From contig NZ_JAAVVB010000005.1 of assembly GCF_018449775.1 (NCBI RefSeq), positions 124,001-188,000 of the forward strand: a stretch of DNA of 64,000 nt, given 5' to 3'. The notes beneath the pieces are model-generated. The model saw nothing but the letters and a program-made list of their open reading frames with translations. It made no database searches and was not told the origin of the DNA. Positions 27,352-37,045 of this stretch are shown piece after piece (position 1 is the first letter of the stretch; each line of letters starts with the position of its first letter). The translations under genes and the position numbers were made by a program. This DNA comes from Mucilaginibacter sp. dw_454 (GTDB taxonomy: Bacteria; Bacteroidota; Bacteroidia; Sphingobacteriales; Sphingobacteriaceae).

Positions 27352-28164
27352 ATGAAAAAGACAGTATTAATCACAGGGGCATCGTCCGGCTTTGGAAGAG
27401 AGGCTGCTAAATTATTTAATACAAATAACTGGAATGTGATCGCAACCATGCGGTCGCCCGAAAAAGAAACCGAACTAAACACACTTAACAACGTTTTCGT
27501 ATGTAAGTTGGATGTAACCGATAACATTAGCATACAGCAAGCGGTAACAGCGGGAACAGAAAAATTTGGTAAGATCGATGTCTTGGTGAATAATGCAGGT
27601 TATGGTGCATTAGGCGCTTTGGAAACAGCAACCGAAGAGCAAATTAAACAACAGTTTGATGTAAACGTATTTGGCCTGATAGCAGTAACCAAAGCAGTAT
27701 TACCCGGCATGAGAGAACAACAATCTGGAACAATAATCAATATATCGTCTGTTGGTGGGCGGGTTACCTTTCCGTTTTCATCGCTTTATCATGCCACAAA
27801 ATTTGCGGTAGAAGGCATGACAGAATCCTTACAGTACGAATTGAATCCGCTGGGTATTAGCCTGAAAATAGTTGAGCCGGGGGGCTATAGAACCGAATTT
27901 GCAGGACGTTCAATGACGCTTTTAAATGCTGATAATTTTGAAGGTTATCATGCTTCATTCAGTAAATTTATAACCATGCTGGACAATTGGCCAATGTCTG
28001 AAAATATTGCTGAGGTAGCTGAGGTGATTTATGAAGCGGCTACGGATGATACCGAAAAGCTGCGTTACCCGGTGGGCCATGATGCTGCGCAACTAATACA
28101 AAGCAGGCAGCAAATGGATGATGTGGATTTCAAAAAAATGATGGCTGCTCAAACAGGCATGTAA
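27352..28164 (+). CDS. SDR family oxidoreductase
   Basis: Classical short-chain dehydrogenase, 270 residues. Cofactor motif TGASSGFGREAAKLF (TGxxxGxG), NNAGYGAL, and the catalytic Ser/Tyr/Lys set in INISSVGG and YHATKFAVEG. Cytoplasmic, NADP(H) use is likely. It has its own terminator but is in the same orientation as the AraC gene 61 bp downstream; SDR/AraC pairs of this kind are common in Bacteroidota. The substrate is unknown. Confidence 0.92.
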   Translation: MKKTVLITGASSGFGREAAKLFNTNNWNVIATMRSPEKETELNTLNNVFVCKLDVTDNISIQQAVTAGTEKFGKIDVLVNNAGYGALGALETATEEQIKQQFDVNVFGLIAVTKAVLPGMREQQSGTIINISSVGGRVTFPFSSLYHATKFAVEGMTESLQYELNPLGISLKIVEPGGYRTEFAGRSMTLLNADNFEGYHASFSKFITMLDNWPMSENIAEVAEVIYEAATDDTEKLRYPVGHDAAQLIQSRQQMDDVDFKKMMAAQTGM

Positions 28165-28166
28165 AC

Positions 28167-28200
28167 AAAACCGGGCTACCTAACCGGCGGCCCGGTTTTT
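28167..28200 (+). terminator. Intrinsic terminator after SDR gene
   Basis: AAAACCGGGC and GCCCGGTTTT arms with a 13-nt loop and trailing T. Confidence 0.85.
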
Positions 28201-28225
28201 ATAATAACTTTATAGAAATTAAACG

Positions 28226-29128
28226 ATGTTGGATAAATATATTGATCTTCCGTCAATCAACGATTTGCATAAGCTGGTTAAATACGCGGCCCCGAAACAC
28301 CCCTTGGTAAGTGTAATAGATCATGAAGATTTCTATGCAAAGCGCCCCAAAGAAGATGCGTTTTATCGTTTTGGTTTTTATACCATTTCCTGCAAAAAAT
28401 TTGAGGGCCTGTTAAAATATGGCAAAGGCTATTATGATTTTAGCGAGGGCTCTTTACTGTTTACTGCCCCCGGACAGGTGATAGCACCAGGCCCAAATGT
28501 TACAGTTGATGAAGGTTGGGCATTGTTTATCCATCCTGACCTTATCCATGGTACCGATTTGGGTAAAAAGATTCATCTTTATTCCTTTTTTAATTATGAG
28601 GCCAATGAAGCTTTACATATTTCTGAAGAGGAGAAACTGATTATTAAAGATTGTGTCGCAAAGATTGAAAAAGAGTATTCGCAAAATATAGACAAACACT
28701 CGCAAGGCCTTATTGTAAGCAATATCGAGCTTTTACTAAACTATTGTAATCGGTTTTACGACCGGCAATTTTTCACCCGGGCAAAAATCAATTCGGACGT
28801 GGTGCAACAGTTTGAAAAATTATTGAAAGATTATTTTTCGCAAAACACGCTTATCAATACAGGCTTGCCAAATGTTAAATACTTCGCGGCACAACTCAAC
28901 CTGTCGCCTAATTATTTGTCTGATCTTTTAAGCAAGTTTACCGGCAAAACTACGCAAGAGCATATTCACCTGGAACTAATAGATAAAGCCAAATCGCTAT
29001 TGTGGGGCACAAATAACTCTATCAGCGAAATTGCATATGGGCTTGGGTTTGAACACCCTTCGCACTTTACCAAAATATTCAAATCAAAAACCGGGAAATC
29101 GCCGAGAGAGTACAGGCACGTTAACTAA
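28226..29128 (+). CDS. AraC family transcriptional regulator
   Basis: 300 residues; the C-terminal HTH pair lies at about 200-298, with VKYFAAQLNLSPNYLSDLLS and ISEIAYGLGFEHPSHFTKIF. The N-terminal region is a cupin-like sensor (FEGLLKYGKGYYDFSEGSLL). It probably controls the SDR gene just upstream or a distant target (inference). Confidence 0.9.
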   Translation: MLDKYIDLPSINDLHKLVKYAAPKHPLVSVIDHEDFYAKRPKEDAFYRFGFYTISCKKFEGLLKYGKGYYDFSEGSLLFTAPGQVIAPGPNVTVDEGWALFIHPDLIHGTDLGKKIHLYSFFNYEANEALHISEEEKLIIKDCVAKIEKEYSQNIDKHSQGLIVSNIELLLNYCNRFYDRQFFTRAKINSDVVQQFEKLLKDYFSQNTLINTGLPNVKYFAAQLNLSPNYLSDLLSKFTGKTTQEHIHLELIDKAKSLLWGTNNSISEIAYGLGFEHPSHFTKIFKSKTGKSPREYRHVN

Positions 29129-29211
29129 TAACGATTAATTTCTATCGGTTATTAAGTTATAGTTTGTTAAAGATATACGATAAAAATAGTTGACCAGTCC
29201 GCTTTAACTAA

Positions 29212-29286
29212 GTGGGCGGCCATATCTGGCTGGAAAGCGGGCCGGGCGAAGGTTCTACCTTTTATTTCAGCCTACCTGTAGATTAA
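29212..29286 (+). pseudogene. 3' remnant of a sensor histidine kinase
   Basis: The last 24 codons of an HATPase_c domain: GGHIWLESGPGEGSTFYF followed by SLPVD and a stop, the standard C-terminal G2 region. The frame is closed by a stop directly upstream (TAA 29209-29211), so nothing else of the kinase is left. It sits immediately before the CheB-CheR hybrid, a type of protein often encoded beside or fused to kinases. Confidence 0.75.
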
Positions 29287-29322
29287 TAGTTATCTTTATG
29301 GCCTTAAAAGAGTTATCTTTTT

Positions 29323-31884
29323 ATGGCCGGTAAAAAACAAACAACCAAAACCTCATCACCATCTCCCAATTTATTTCCGGTAGTTGGTATCGGCGCTTCG
29401 GCCGGAGGCTTGGACGCGCTCAAACAATTTTTGCAGGCGTTGCCTGCCAAAACGGGGATGGCCTTTGTTTTTATACAACATTTAAATCCTAATCATGTCA
29501 GTATTTTGCCGGAAATACTAGAGCGTATTTCGCCAATACCAGTGCAGCATATTACTGATATGGTGCATATTGAGCCTGACCGTTTATATATAGTGCCAGA
29601 AAATAAGGTAGTCACTACTTCAGATGGCGTACTGAACCTGGAGCCACGGATAAAGGATCATCGGAAAAATGATATTATCGATCAGTTTTTTTCGTCCCTG
29701 GGCCTGGTGCATCAAAGTTATGCAGTCGGTATAGTCCTTTCGGGCGCATTAAGCGATGGTACCGTGGGCCTGCAGGTTATTAAATCTTACGGCGGTCTTA
29801 CCTTTGCCCAGGATATTGGTTCGGCAACATTTGATGGTATGCCCAGCAGCGCCATCAAAGCAGGCGTCATAGACTTTATACTGCCCCCCGCAAAAATTGC
29901 CCAACAACTGGTCGAGATCAACAAACCTTTTCAGACAGATGCGGCAGAAAAACCTAATGAAGCCGAAAAATCAGAAGAGCAGGTATTCAAATTGATCCTG
30001 AGCGTTTTGCGGGCCAGGCGCGGTGTAGATTTTCAACATTATAAATCAAGCACGCTTAAGCGCCGCATCATCCGCCGTATGGCGCTGTCCAAAACTGAAA
30101 CACCGTCTGCCTATCTCGAAAAACTCAAAGAAAATAAAGGCGAGCAAGATGCCTTATATAATGATATGTTGATCTCGGTCACCAGTTTTTTTCGTGACCC
30201 TGAAACCTTTAAAGTAGTCTGCTCAGAAGTATTCCCGGAACTATTGCGGGCGAAGCTGGAAAAACACGATCCGCTGCGCATTTGGATAGCCGGGTGTGCC
30301 ACAGGTGAAGAAGCCTATTCCATGGCTATGTGTCTGCAGGAACAGTTGGGCAACAAGGCAGCTGCACTTAAGATCCAGATCTTTGCTACTGATATTTCAG
30401 AAACAGCTATTACCAAGGCCCGTATTGGCAAATACCGCCAGTCTGAAATAGAAGGGCTTAGCCCCACGCGCATCCAGCAGTTTTTTACTAAACTGGATGG
30501 CAGTTATCAGGTGAATAAATCTATCAGAGACATGTGCGTGTTTGCGCATCATAATTTGTTGAAGGATCCGCCTTTTTCTAAAATAGACTTGCTAAGCTGT
30601 AGAAATGTAATGATCTACCTGGAACCGGTATTGCAAACTAAGGCACTCACCATCTTTCATTACGCGCTCAACAAAGACGGCTTTCTTTGGTTGGGTAAAT
30701 CTGAAACTACCGGCAGGCATACCGATATTTTCAACACCTTTAAGGCCGCTGATAAATTATATACCCGTAAGGGCCCGGTGGGCCGATATGTGGATGTATC
30801 CGCTTATGCCAGAGATACTATGTTTAAAGACCTGAATGATGACCTGCGTAAGGAGGAAGAAAAAGATATTTTTAAAGTGGCCGAGGAAGCCATGTTGGAA
30901 AAACTGATTCCGCCTTGCGTACTGGTGAATGAAAAATTTGATGCCATCCAGTTTAAAGGCGCTACCGATCATTGGCTGTCGCTACCAAAAGGCAAACCGA
31001 GTTTTAACCTGCTGAAAATTGCCCGGGAGGATATCATACATGAACTCCAAACCCTGTTGCTACAAGCAAAGACTACGCGCGAAATTGCGAACAAATATAC
31101 CATCCCCTATGTATATAACGACCTGCAGCATTTTGTGAATTTGCAGGCCATACCGCTGACACCCGGGGACGATCTTTATTTCCTGGTGGTTTTTCAGCCG
31201 GCATCGTCTACCGGTATTCAGCCTAATATATTCGAAGCATCGCGTCTTGGTGGCGATGACTTTTATGATGCTTCTGCCATGCGTATTGAACAATTGGAGA
31301 GAGAGCTCATCCAGACGCGGGCCAATATGCGCATGATCACAGAAGAGCAGGAGGCCGCTAATGAAAAATTGCAGAGTTATAATGAGGAATTGCTTTCTGC
31401 CGGCGAGGAGCAACAAAGCCTGAACGAAGAGTTGGAAACATCGAAGGAAGAGCTGCAAAGTACCAACGAAGAAATTATTATTGTCAATAAAGAACTGATT
31501 GACAGGAACGAGCAGTTAAATAATGCGCGTCTATATACTGAAGCCATTGTCAACACCATTCGCGAGCCTTTACTGATCATTGATCAAGACCTCCGTGTAA
31601 TACGCGCCAGCCGGAGCTTTTATATTAAATTCAAACTTAGCGAAAAAGAAGTGGAGGGCCGCTTGCTTTATGAGATTGCTGATGGCGAATGGAACATACC
31701 CCCATTGAAAAAATTACTGGAACGCATACTACCCGAAAAAACGGTAATGGAAGACTTTAAAGTGATCCATGATCTTCCGCGCATAGGCAAACGCATTCTA
31801 TACCTAAACGCCCGAACCATCAATATACCGGGCAGCGAACAACTGATCTTGCTGGCGATGGAAGCAGCGAGCGAAAACAAGTAA
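29323..31884 (+). CDS. CheB-CheR-PAS hybrid chemotaxis-like regulator
   Basis: 853 residues. A CheB-type methylesterase domain (about 18-205) carries Ser26 (GASAGG), His53 and Asp145 (SGALSDGTVG), with no receiver domain ahead of it. A CheR methyltransferase domain (about 220-475) has the SAM-binding WIAGCATGEEAYSMAM. Then come a divergent PAS (about 520-640), a coiled coil rich in Glu/Gln (about 655-735) and a PAS (about 740-845). The chain stops after the PAS, so the histidine-kinase module found in many such hybrids is lacking. The role is probably methylation-based signalling not tied to flagella (inference). Confidence 0.92.
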   Translation: MAGKKQTTKTSSPSPNLFPVVGIGASAGGLDALKQFLQALPAKTGMAFVFIQHLNPNHVSILPEILERISPIPVQHITDMVHIEPDRLYIVPENKVVTTSDGVLNLEPRIKDHRKNDIIDQFFSSLGLVHQSYAVGIVLSGALSDGTVGLQVIKSYGGLTFAQDIGSATFDGMPSSAIKAGVIDFILPPAKIAQQLVEINKPFQTDAAEKPNEAEKSEEQVFKLILSVLRARRGVDFQHYKSSTLKRRIIRRMALSKTETPSAYLEKLKENKGEQDALYNDMLISVTSFFRDPETFKVVCSEVFPELLRAKLEKHDPLRIWIAGCATGEEAYSMAMCLQEQLGNKAAALKIQIFATDISETAITKARIGKYRQSEIEGLSPTRIQQFFTKLDGSYQVNKSIRDMCVFAHHNLLKDPPFSKIDLLSCRNVMIYLEPVLQTKALTIFHYALNKDGFLWLGKSETTGRHTDIFNTFKAADKLYTRKGPVGRYVDVSAYARDTMFKDLNDDLRKEEEKDIFKVAEEAMLEKLIPPCVLVNEKFDAIQFKGATDHWLSLPKGKPSFNLLKIAREDIIHELQTLLLQAKTTREIANKYTIPYVYNDLQHFVNLQAIPLTPGDDLYFLVVFQPASSTGIQPNIFEASRLGGDDFYDASAMRIEQLERELIQTRANMRMITEEQEAANEKLQSYNEELLSAGEEQQSLNEELETSKEELQSTNEEIIIVNKELIDRNEQLNNARLYTEAIVNTIREPLLIIDQDLRVIRASRSFYIKFKLSEKEVEGRLLYEIADGEWNIPPLKKLLERILPEKTVMEDFKVIHDLPRIGKRILYLNARTINIPGSEQLILLAMEAASENK

Positions 31885-31888
31885 CAGC

Positions 31889-32269
31889 CTATTTGCCGGC
31901 GTGGGTTTCTTTTTGTAGCAGTTCTTCCACTTCAAAATCACTGCTGCGGCCTAAAACGATAAAGTTATCGGGTATTACTTCGGTTGTATAGCGCTTTACA
32001 CCTTCTTTGTCTTCAAACGAGCGGGTATGCAATTTCCCTTCCACGTAAACTAATTTACCTTTACGCAACACTTTGTGGCCTGCCTCGGCTAATGAACGCC
32101 ACATCACAATATTGTGCCAATCGGTCTGTTCTGTTTTAACACCATTCTTGACGATAAACTCGGACGTGGCAAGTGGGAAACTTAAAACCGCAACATTGTC
32201 CGGCAAATATCTCAACTCCGGGTCTTTGCCTAAATGGCCGACCAGGATAACTTTATTCACCCCTGACAT
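31889..32269 (-). CDS. ssb: Single-stranded DNA-binding protein (SSB), short paralogue
   Basis: 126 residues. OB-fold signature: MSGVNKVILVGHLGKDPELR, WHNIVMWRSLAE and KVLRKGKLVYVEGKLHTRS. The C-terminus ends EELLQKETHAGK and lacks the acidic D-D-[DE]-[ILV]-P-F tip that recruits partner proteins in replicative SSBs. It is therefore more likely a secondary SSB for stress, uptake or recombination. Monocistronic and convergent with the CheB-CheR gene (4 bp between stops). Confidence 0.9.
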   Translation of the reverse strand: MSGVNKVILVGHLGKDPELRYLPDNVAVLSFPLATSEFIVKNGVKTEQTDWHNIVMWRSLAEAGHKVLRKGKLVYVEGKLHTRSFEDKEGVKRYTTEVIPDNFIVLGRSSDFEVEELLQKETHAGK

Positions 32270-32456
32270 TACTTTTGAGTTTTAAGAATTAAATACTGTA
32301 TACAGGTGACAACACTAAATACTCCTTCTGGTTTTAAATAATTACCGGGGTGTAGTGGGTCTCTGCTAAGAAAGCCTATGTAGAACTCAAATATACGAAA
32401 ACTATTAAAAATTAAAATATTGCACGAAAGGATTTACTAACCGTAAGGCCGATGCT

Positions 32457-32482
32457 GCTTAATGTTTGGTTAAACATTAAGC
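32457..32482. promoter_or_regulatory. Large inverted repeat, operator candidate
   Basis: Perfect 11-bp arms GCTTAATGTTT and AAACATTAAGC with a 4-nt spacer, 75 bp upstream of the sugar-active gene at 32557. The spacing and size suit a dimeric repressor such as LacI or GntR. Confidence 0.5.
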
Positions 32483-32556
32483 TTTACCCTAGCCTTGATG
32501 CGTTAAATAATTGTATAATTGCCGTATATTATGTCGTCAAACCGATAAATAAACCA

Positions 32557-33516
32557 ATGAGAAAACAACGATTACTTTTTGTAGCACTGTTTGCATTTGC
32601 AGTAAATGTAACTTACAGTCAAAATACACCATCGGGATGGGTGAAATACGGTAATGACCCTGTTTTGCCGGCTAAATTCGGGACCATTTTTGACATCAGC
32701 GTATTGAAAGTGCCTGGTGGTTACCTAATGTATTGTTCATGGCGGCCTAAAAAAAGTATTGCTATTTCTGAAAGCAAAGATGGTTTTCATTGGAGCGACC
32801 CGCAAATTGTTTTAAGCCCCGACTCTACCGCAGGCTGGGAGGGCGATTTGAACCGACCGGTTGTAGTAAAGCGCGCCGATGGCTACCATATGTGGTACAC
32901 CGGGCAAATATCAACCGGGGGGCGCAATGGCATATCAAAGATTGGCTATGCCACCAGTAACGACGGAAAGCACTGGAAGCGCATGAGCGCCAAACCCGTT
33001 CTTTCGCCCGAAGTTGGTTGGGAGAAAACTGCGGTAATGTGTCCGCATGTGTTGTGGGATAAAGAAGCGAAGGTGTTTAAAATGTGGTATTCGGGCGGCG
33101 AACAATATGAGCCGGACGCTATAGGCTACGCTACCAGCAAGGATGGGTTGCATTGGGAGAAATATACAGGTAACCCTGTTTTTGCAAATGACCCCTCGCA
33201 TACCTGGGAGCAGGCCAAGGTAACCGCTTGCCAGGTGATCAAAGAAAACGGACAATATTATATGTTTTACATCGGTTTCAGAGATATTGATTACGCGCAG
33301 ATAGGGATGGCCAAATCAAAAGATGGCATTACCAATTGGGTGCGGTATTCAGGTAATCCTATTATAAAGCCCGGTAATGGCTGGGATGCAAGCGCGGTGT
33401 ACAAACCCTTTGCTATTTATGACGGCAAGCAATGGCTGTTATGGTACAATGGCCGGCATGACGGTGTTGAGCAGATAGGCGCGGCTACGCACCAGGGAAG
33501 AGATCTCGGGTTTTAA
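32557..33516 (+). CDS. Secreted beta-propeller glycosidase (GH43/GH32/GH130-like)
   Basis: 319 residues from the ATG at 32557, which begins a clear signal peptide (MRKQRLLFVALFAFAVNVTY, then SQN); an upstream ATG frame adds unrelated sequence. A repeating pattern GYATSNDGKHWKRM, GYATSKDGLHWEKY, GMAKSKDGITNW at about 55-60-residue intervals marks a five-blade propeller of the clan including GH32, GH43, GH62, GH68 and GH130. The exact family is not decided. It lies 21 bp upstream of the next glycosidase gene. Confidence 0.75.
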   Translation: MRKQRLLFVALFAFAVNVTYSQNTPSGWVKYGNDPVLPAKFGTIFDISVLKVPGGYLMYCSWRPKKSIAISESKDGFHWSDPQIVLSPDSTAGWEGDLNRPVVVKRADGYHMWYTGQISTGGRNGISKIGYATSNDGKHWKRMSAKPVLSPEVGWEKTAVMCPHVLWDKEAKVFKMWYSGGEQYEPDAIGYATSKDGLHWEKYTGNPVFANDPSHTWEQAKVTACQVIKENGQYYMFYIGFRDIDYAQIGMAKSKDGITNWVRYSGNPIIKPGNGWDASAVYKPFAIYDGKQWLLWYNGRHDGVEQIGAATHQGRDLGF

Positions 33517-33537
33517 GATATCATTGATCGGCCTAAA

Positions 33538-35157
33538 ATGAAAAAGAATAACAAGCGCAGTTCGGCAGGTTTTTTTATGACCATGTTATGCTTGTTTTTT
33601 TGTACCGATAAGCTGCACGCACAGGTAAACTTTCTGCTGAAAGCAGACAACTATAAAGCTTTCATAGATCAGTTTAACCGGGATGATGACGAGTTATATA
33701 AAGAACATTTTCCAAACGACTCTGCCTGGGGTTTTTTGCGCGACAATATGCCGCTGCTGGATTGTCCCGATCAAAATATTGAGCGTACTTATTATTTCCG
33801 TTGGTGGACATATCGCAAACATATCAAGCTTACACCCGATGGTTATGTCATAACCGAATTTTTGCCGCAGGTACCGTGGTCGGGTAAGTACAATACCATC
33901 AGCTGCCCTTTGGGGCAACATTTTTATGAGGGCAGGTGGCTTAAGGACACTAAATATTTAAATGACAATGCGGTTTTCTGGCTTCAAAAAGGTGGCGATC
34001 TGCACAGCTACAGCAACTGGTTTGCCGATGCACTTTGGGCAAATTACGAGGTGAGTCATGATGCTAGAGCCATTACCAAACTGCTGCCCGACCTGGTTAA
34101 AAGCTACCGGCAATGGGAAACGGGTAAAATACAAGGCGGTAAATTTACCGGCAAAAATCCGGACGGTTTGTTTAGCAGTATTGATGACAGGGACGGCATG
34201 GAAATGTCCATAGGTGGCAGCGGTGAAAGGCCAACCATTAACTCTTATATGTATGGCGATGCCATCGCCATAGCAAAAATTGCACACTTAAAAGGCGACA
34301 TCGCGACAGCAAAGATATTTACGCAAAAAGCTGATTCTTTGCGTACGCTTATCCTCAGCAAACTATGGGATAAAAAAGACTCCTTTTTTAAAGTTTTGCC
34401 GTTTGATCAAACCCAGCTGGTGGCTGTCAAAGAAATTATGGGTTATACGCCATGGTATTTTAACATCCCGACACAGGGTGCTGGCTATGAACAGGCTTGG
34501 TCTTACATAAAATCGACCAAAGGTTTTTATGCGCCTTATGGACTAACCAGCGCCGGGCAGGATGCCCCCGGTTTTAAGCTGGCCTATACCGGCCACGAGT
34601 GCCAATGGAACGGCCCGAGCTGGCCGTTCTCAACGTCTGTAACATTGACTGCCCTGGCAAACGTCTTAAATAATTATAGCCAGGATGTGGTTAGCCCGGC
34701 AGATTATTTCAAGCAACTAGCTATTTATGCCGGTGCGCAACAACGCGTTACCGCCGATGACAAAACGCTGCCCTGGATAGACGAGGTACTGAACCCCTAT
34801 ACCGGCGACTGGATCTCGCGCACCATACTGGAGAGAGCAGGCTGGCAGAAAGGTGCAGGTGGCAGGGAACGCGGCAAAGACTATAACCATTCCACCTTTT
34901 GCGATCTGGTTATCTCGGGCCTGATAGGGCTGCGGCCGCAAAGTGATAACACGGTAATCATAAACCCGTTAATCCCGCCAAATACCTGGAATTGGTTTTG
35001 CCTGGATAATGTAAGTTATCACGGCAAAACACTAACCATCGTGTACGACAAATTCGGCACTAAATACCACAAAGGCAAAGGGCTAATGTGTTTTATAAAT
35101 GGTAAACTAATGGCTCATGCTGAGCGCTTACAGAAAATAAGCTTTGAGCTTAAGTAG
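33538..35157 (+). CDS. Secreted (alpha/alpha)6-barrel glycosidase, MGH1/GH63-like
   Basis: 539 residues with a signal peptide (MTMLCLFFCTDKLHAQ). Toroid-type motifs: GLFSSIDDRDGMEMSIGG, ERPTINSYMYGDAIAIAKIA, and HECQWNGPSWPFSTSVTLTA with acidic residues expected for inverting hydrolysis; DYNHSTFCDLVISGLIGLRP follows. It resembles mannosylglycerate hydrolase/glucosidase GH63 modules. Forms an operon with the propeller enzyme. Confidence 0.78.
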   Translation: MKKNNKRSSAGFFMTMLCLFFCTDKLHAQVNFLLKADNYKAFIDQFNRDDDELYKEHFPNDSAWGFLRDNMPLLDCPDQNIERTYYFRWWTYRKHIKLTPDGYVITEFLPQVPWSGKYNTISCPLGQHFYEGRWLKDTKYLNDNAVFWLQKGGDLHSYSNWFADALWANYEVSHDARAITKLLPDLVKSYRQWETGKIQGGKFTGKNPDGLFSSIDDRDGMEMSIGGSGERPTINSYMYGDAIAIAKIAHLKGDIATAKIFTQKADSLRTLILSKLWDKKDSFFKVLPFDQTQLVAVKEIMGYTPWYFNIPTQGAGYEQAWSYIKSTKGFYAPYGLTSAGQDAPGFKLAYTGHECQWNGPSWPFSTSVTLTALANVLNNYSQDVVSPADYFKQLAIYAGAQQRVTADDKTLPWIDEVLNPYTGDWISRTILERAGWQKGAGGRERGKDYNHSTFCDLVISGLIGLRPQSDNTVIINPLIPPNTWNWFCLDNVSYHGKTLTIVYDKFGTKYHKGKGLMCFINGKLMAHAERLQKISFELK

Positions 35158-35172
35158 CCGGGGTTGCCAGGG

Positions 35173-35526
35173 TTATCCAACAAAAAACTGCTGACTCACA
35201 ATCTTACCACCATCCACTTTATAAACGGCAATTTCTTTAAATGATTTACGCTCCTGGCCGGCGGGAGTAAAACCCATGTAAAAAGCCACGCTAAAATAAG
35301 TCCCTGCAAGAATAGGTGCCGATAAGCTGATTTCATGCAGGTCGACCGAGGCGAGGAATTTTTCTTCGCGTTCAATCAGATTTTTCAATCCTGTCAGCGG
35401 TTCATTTTTATAATTCGGGTCTATACTCACTGCTTCTTCTGCAAATAGCTCCTGGTAAGCTTGAACAAATTGGCGTTCTGCGCAAAGGGTAATTAACCGT
35501 GCTGCAATGTCTTCGATATTTTTCAT
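35173..35526 (-). CDS. NTF2-like/SnoaL-like protein
   Basis: 117-residue cone-barrel protein: TLCAERQFVQAYQELFAEEAV at the N-terminus and KVDGGKIVSQQFFVG at the end, as in the SnoaL-like family. Small soluble enzyme or binding domain of unknown substrate. Confidence 0.75.
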   Translation of the reverse strand: MKNIEDIAARLITLCAERQFVQAYQELFAEEAVSIDPNYKNEPLTGLKNLIEREEKFLASVDLHEISLSAPILAGTYFSVAFYMGFTPAGQERKSFKEIAVYKVDGGKIVSQQFFVG

Positions 35527-35624
35527 GGCAATTTTTATTTGGATAGATGTTATTGTACGACGGCTAATTTCGAATTTCCGCAGCGTGTTGCTATACCCAA
35601 ATTTGTTTTTTTACAAATCAGAAA

Positions 35625-36920
35625 CTAAGTGCCTGGCAGCGCTATAATAAATCGCGACCCATCTCCAACCCGGCTTTCTACAGTGATGCTACCGCCCTGG
35701 CGTTCCATAAAGTCGCGGCAAAGTTGCAGGCCCAGGCCCACACCTTTTTCATTTGCGGTGCCATAGGTTGGCGCTACAGTGCCAGAGAATAAGGTTTCTA
35801 CCTGTTGAGGCGCTATCCCTGCACCGGTATCATTGACACTCAATACGCAGCGGCCCTCAACGGTTTCAGCAGTAACCCTTATTGTCCCTCCCGCCGGTGT
35901 AAACTTAATGGCATTCTGTAAAAGGTTACGTACCACTAACTGTAACATATCAGCATCGCCGCTAACCATGATTGCCGGGTCTATTTGTTGCTCTAATAAA
36001 ATATCTTTTTGTTTTGCCTGTGCTTGCGCAATTGCCAGTGTGCTCTTAAGGGTATTCAATAAGTCCAGTTGTGCAATGCGTATCGCCACACCATTTTGTT
36101 GTGAACGCGACCAATACAGTAGGTTGGTTACCAGGTCCAGTGTCTGATCGTTTGCCTGTCGCAGCGTTTGTTCCATTTGTGCGCGGTCCCCGGTAGAAAG
36201 AGAGGTATCATCAAGAAGCTCCAGGTACTGCCTTACCTGAACGAAGGGCGCCCGTAAGTCATGCGATAAGATGGACAGTAATCGGTTTTTTTCCTCATCG
36301 CGCTGCATTGCGTGGGTCCTTTCGCGGTCATAATTACGCCTGAACAGACTAATGATGATAGCCATGCTAATTACCGGTAACGGAAACGCGGTGATGCGAT
36401 CGGTAAACTGACCTTTGCCGGCGCGGAATGGATAGCTTACCAAGCCGGGATACTGATGCTCTGCCACGTGTACCAGCCCAAACACAATGAGGTAAGTAAT
36501 TACCCAGGCCCATTGAAGCCGGTAAGGGCAGATGGTTAGCAACAGCAACAGGTACACCGGCCAGATCAAATCGGTAGAACCCTCTATGCCGGCATTAGCA
36601 AAATAATTAATAGAAAGCAGCACCAGGCCCATCAAGCCGAATAGGAAACTACGATGTGGCAAGCCCTGAAAACGCGAACGATTGTATTCGTATAAAAAGA
36701 AACCGCAATATAATATACATGATAGCGCAGCTACATACATGCCCGCAAACAGGTTGTACGGAAAATAGGCGGCCACCAGTAAAACGATACCGAGACTGGT
36801 GGAATGGAAAACACGGGCTTCCAGCCTGAAGTCGGACGGATTGCCGACAAGCCAGCGCCAGCGGGCACCAATAGCATGGGTAAAAGTATACAAGCGGTTG
36901 GGCATGACGGCGCAGATCAA
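35625..36920 (-). CDS. Membrane sensor histidine kinase
   Basis: 431 residues. About six hydrophobic helices occupy residues 45-200, then a HisKA domain with the phospho-acceptor His in ILSHDLRAPFVQVRQYLELL and an HATPase_c domain with NLLQNAIKFTPAGG, DTGAGIAPQQVE and GVGLGLQLC. No receiver gene is next to it (orphan kinase). The signal is presumably sensed within the membrane helices. A start at Met6 is equally possible. Confidence 0.92.
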   Translation of the reverse strand: MICAVMPNRLYTFTHAIGARWRWLVGNPSDFRLEARVFHSTSLGIVLLVAAYFPYNLFAGMYVAALSCILYCGFFLYEYNRSRFQGLPHRSFLFGLMGLVLLSINYFANAGIEGSTDLIWPVYLLLLLTICPYRLQWAWVITYLIVFGLVHVAEHQYPGLVSYPFRAGKGQFTDRITAFPLPVISMAIIISLFRRNYDRERTHAMQRDEEKNRLLSILSHDLRAPFVQVRQYLELLDDTSLSTGDRAQMEQTLRQANDQTLDLVTNLLYWSRSQQNGVAIRIAQLDLLNTLKSTLAIAQAQAKQKDILLEQQIDPAIMVSGDADMLQLVVRNLLQNAIKFTPAGGTIRVTAETVEGRCVLSVNDTGAGIAPQQVETLFSGTVAPTYGTANEKGVGLGLQLCRDFMERQGGSITVESRVGDGSRFIIALPGT

Positions 36921-37045
36921 TCTGTAATGCTAAGATACGGAAATGCGCCTACCAAAGTTGCCCTGTAAGGATGCTATTGCATTATAATTAAGTGAAGGTA
37001 ATTACCTGGAAAAGTTAGATGGTTGATAAAAAGCGGTTTAAAAAA

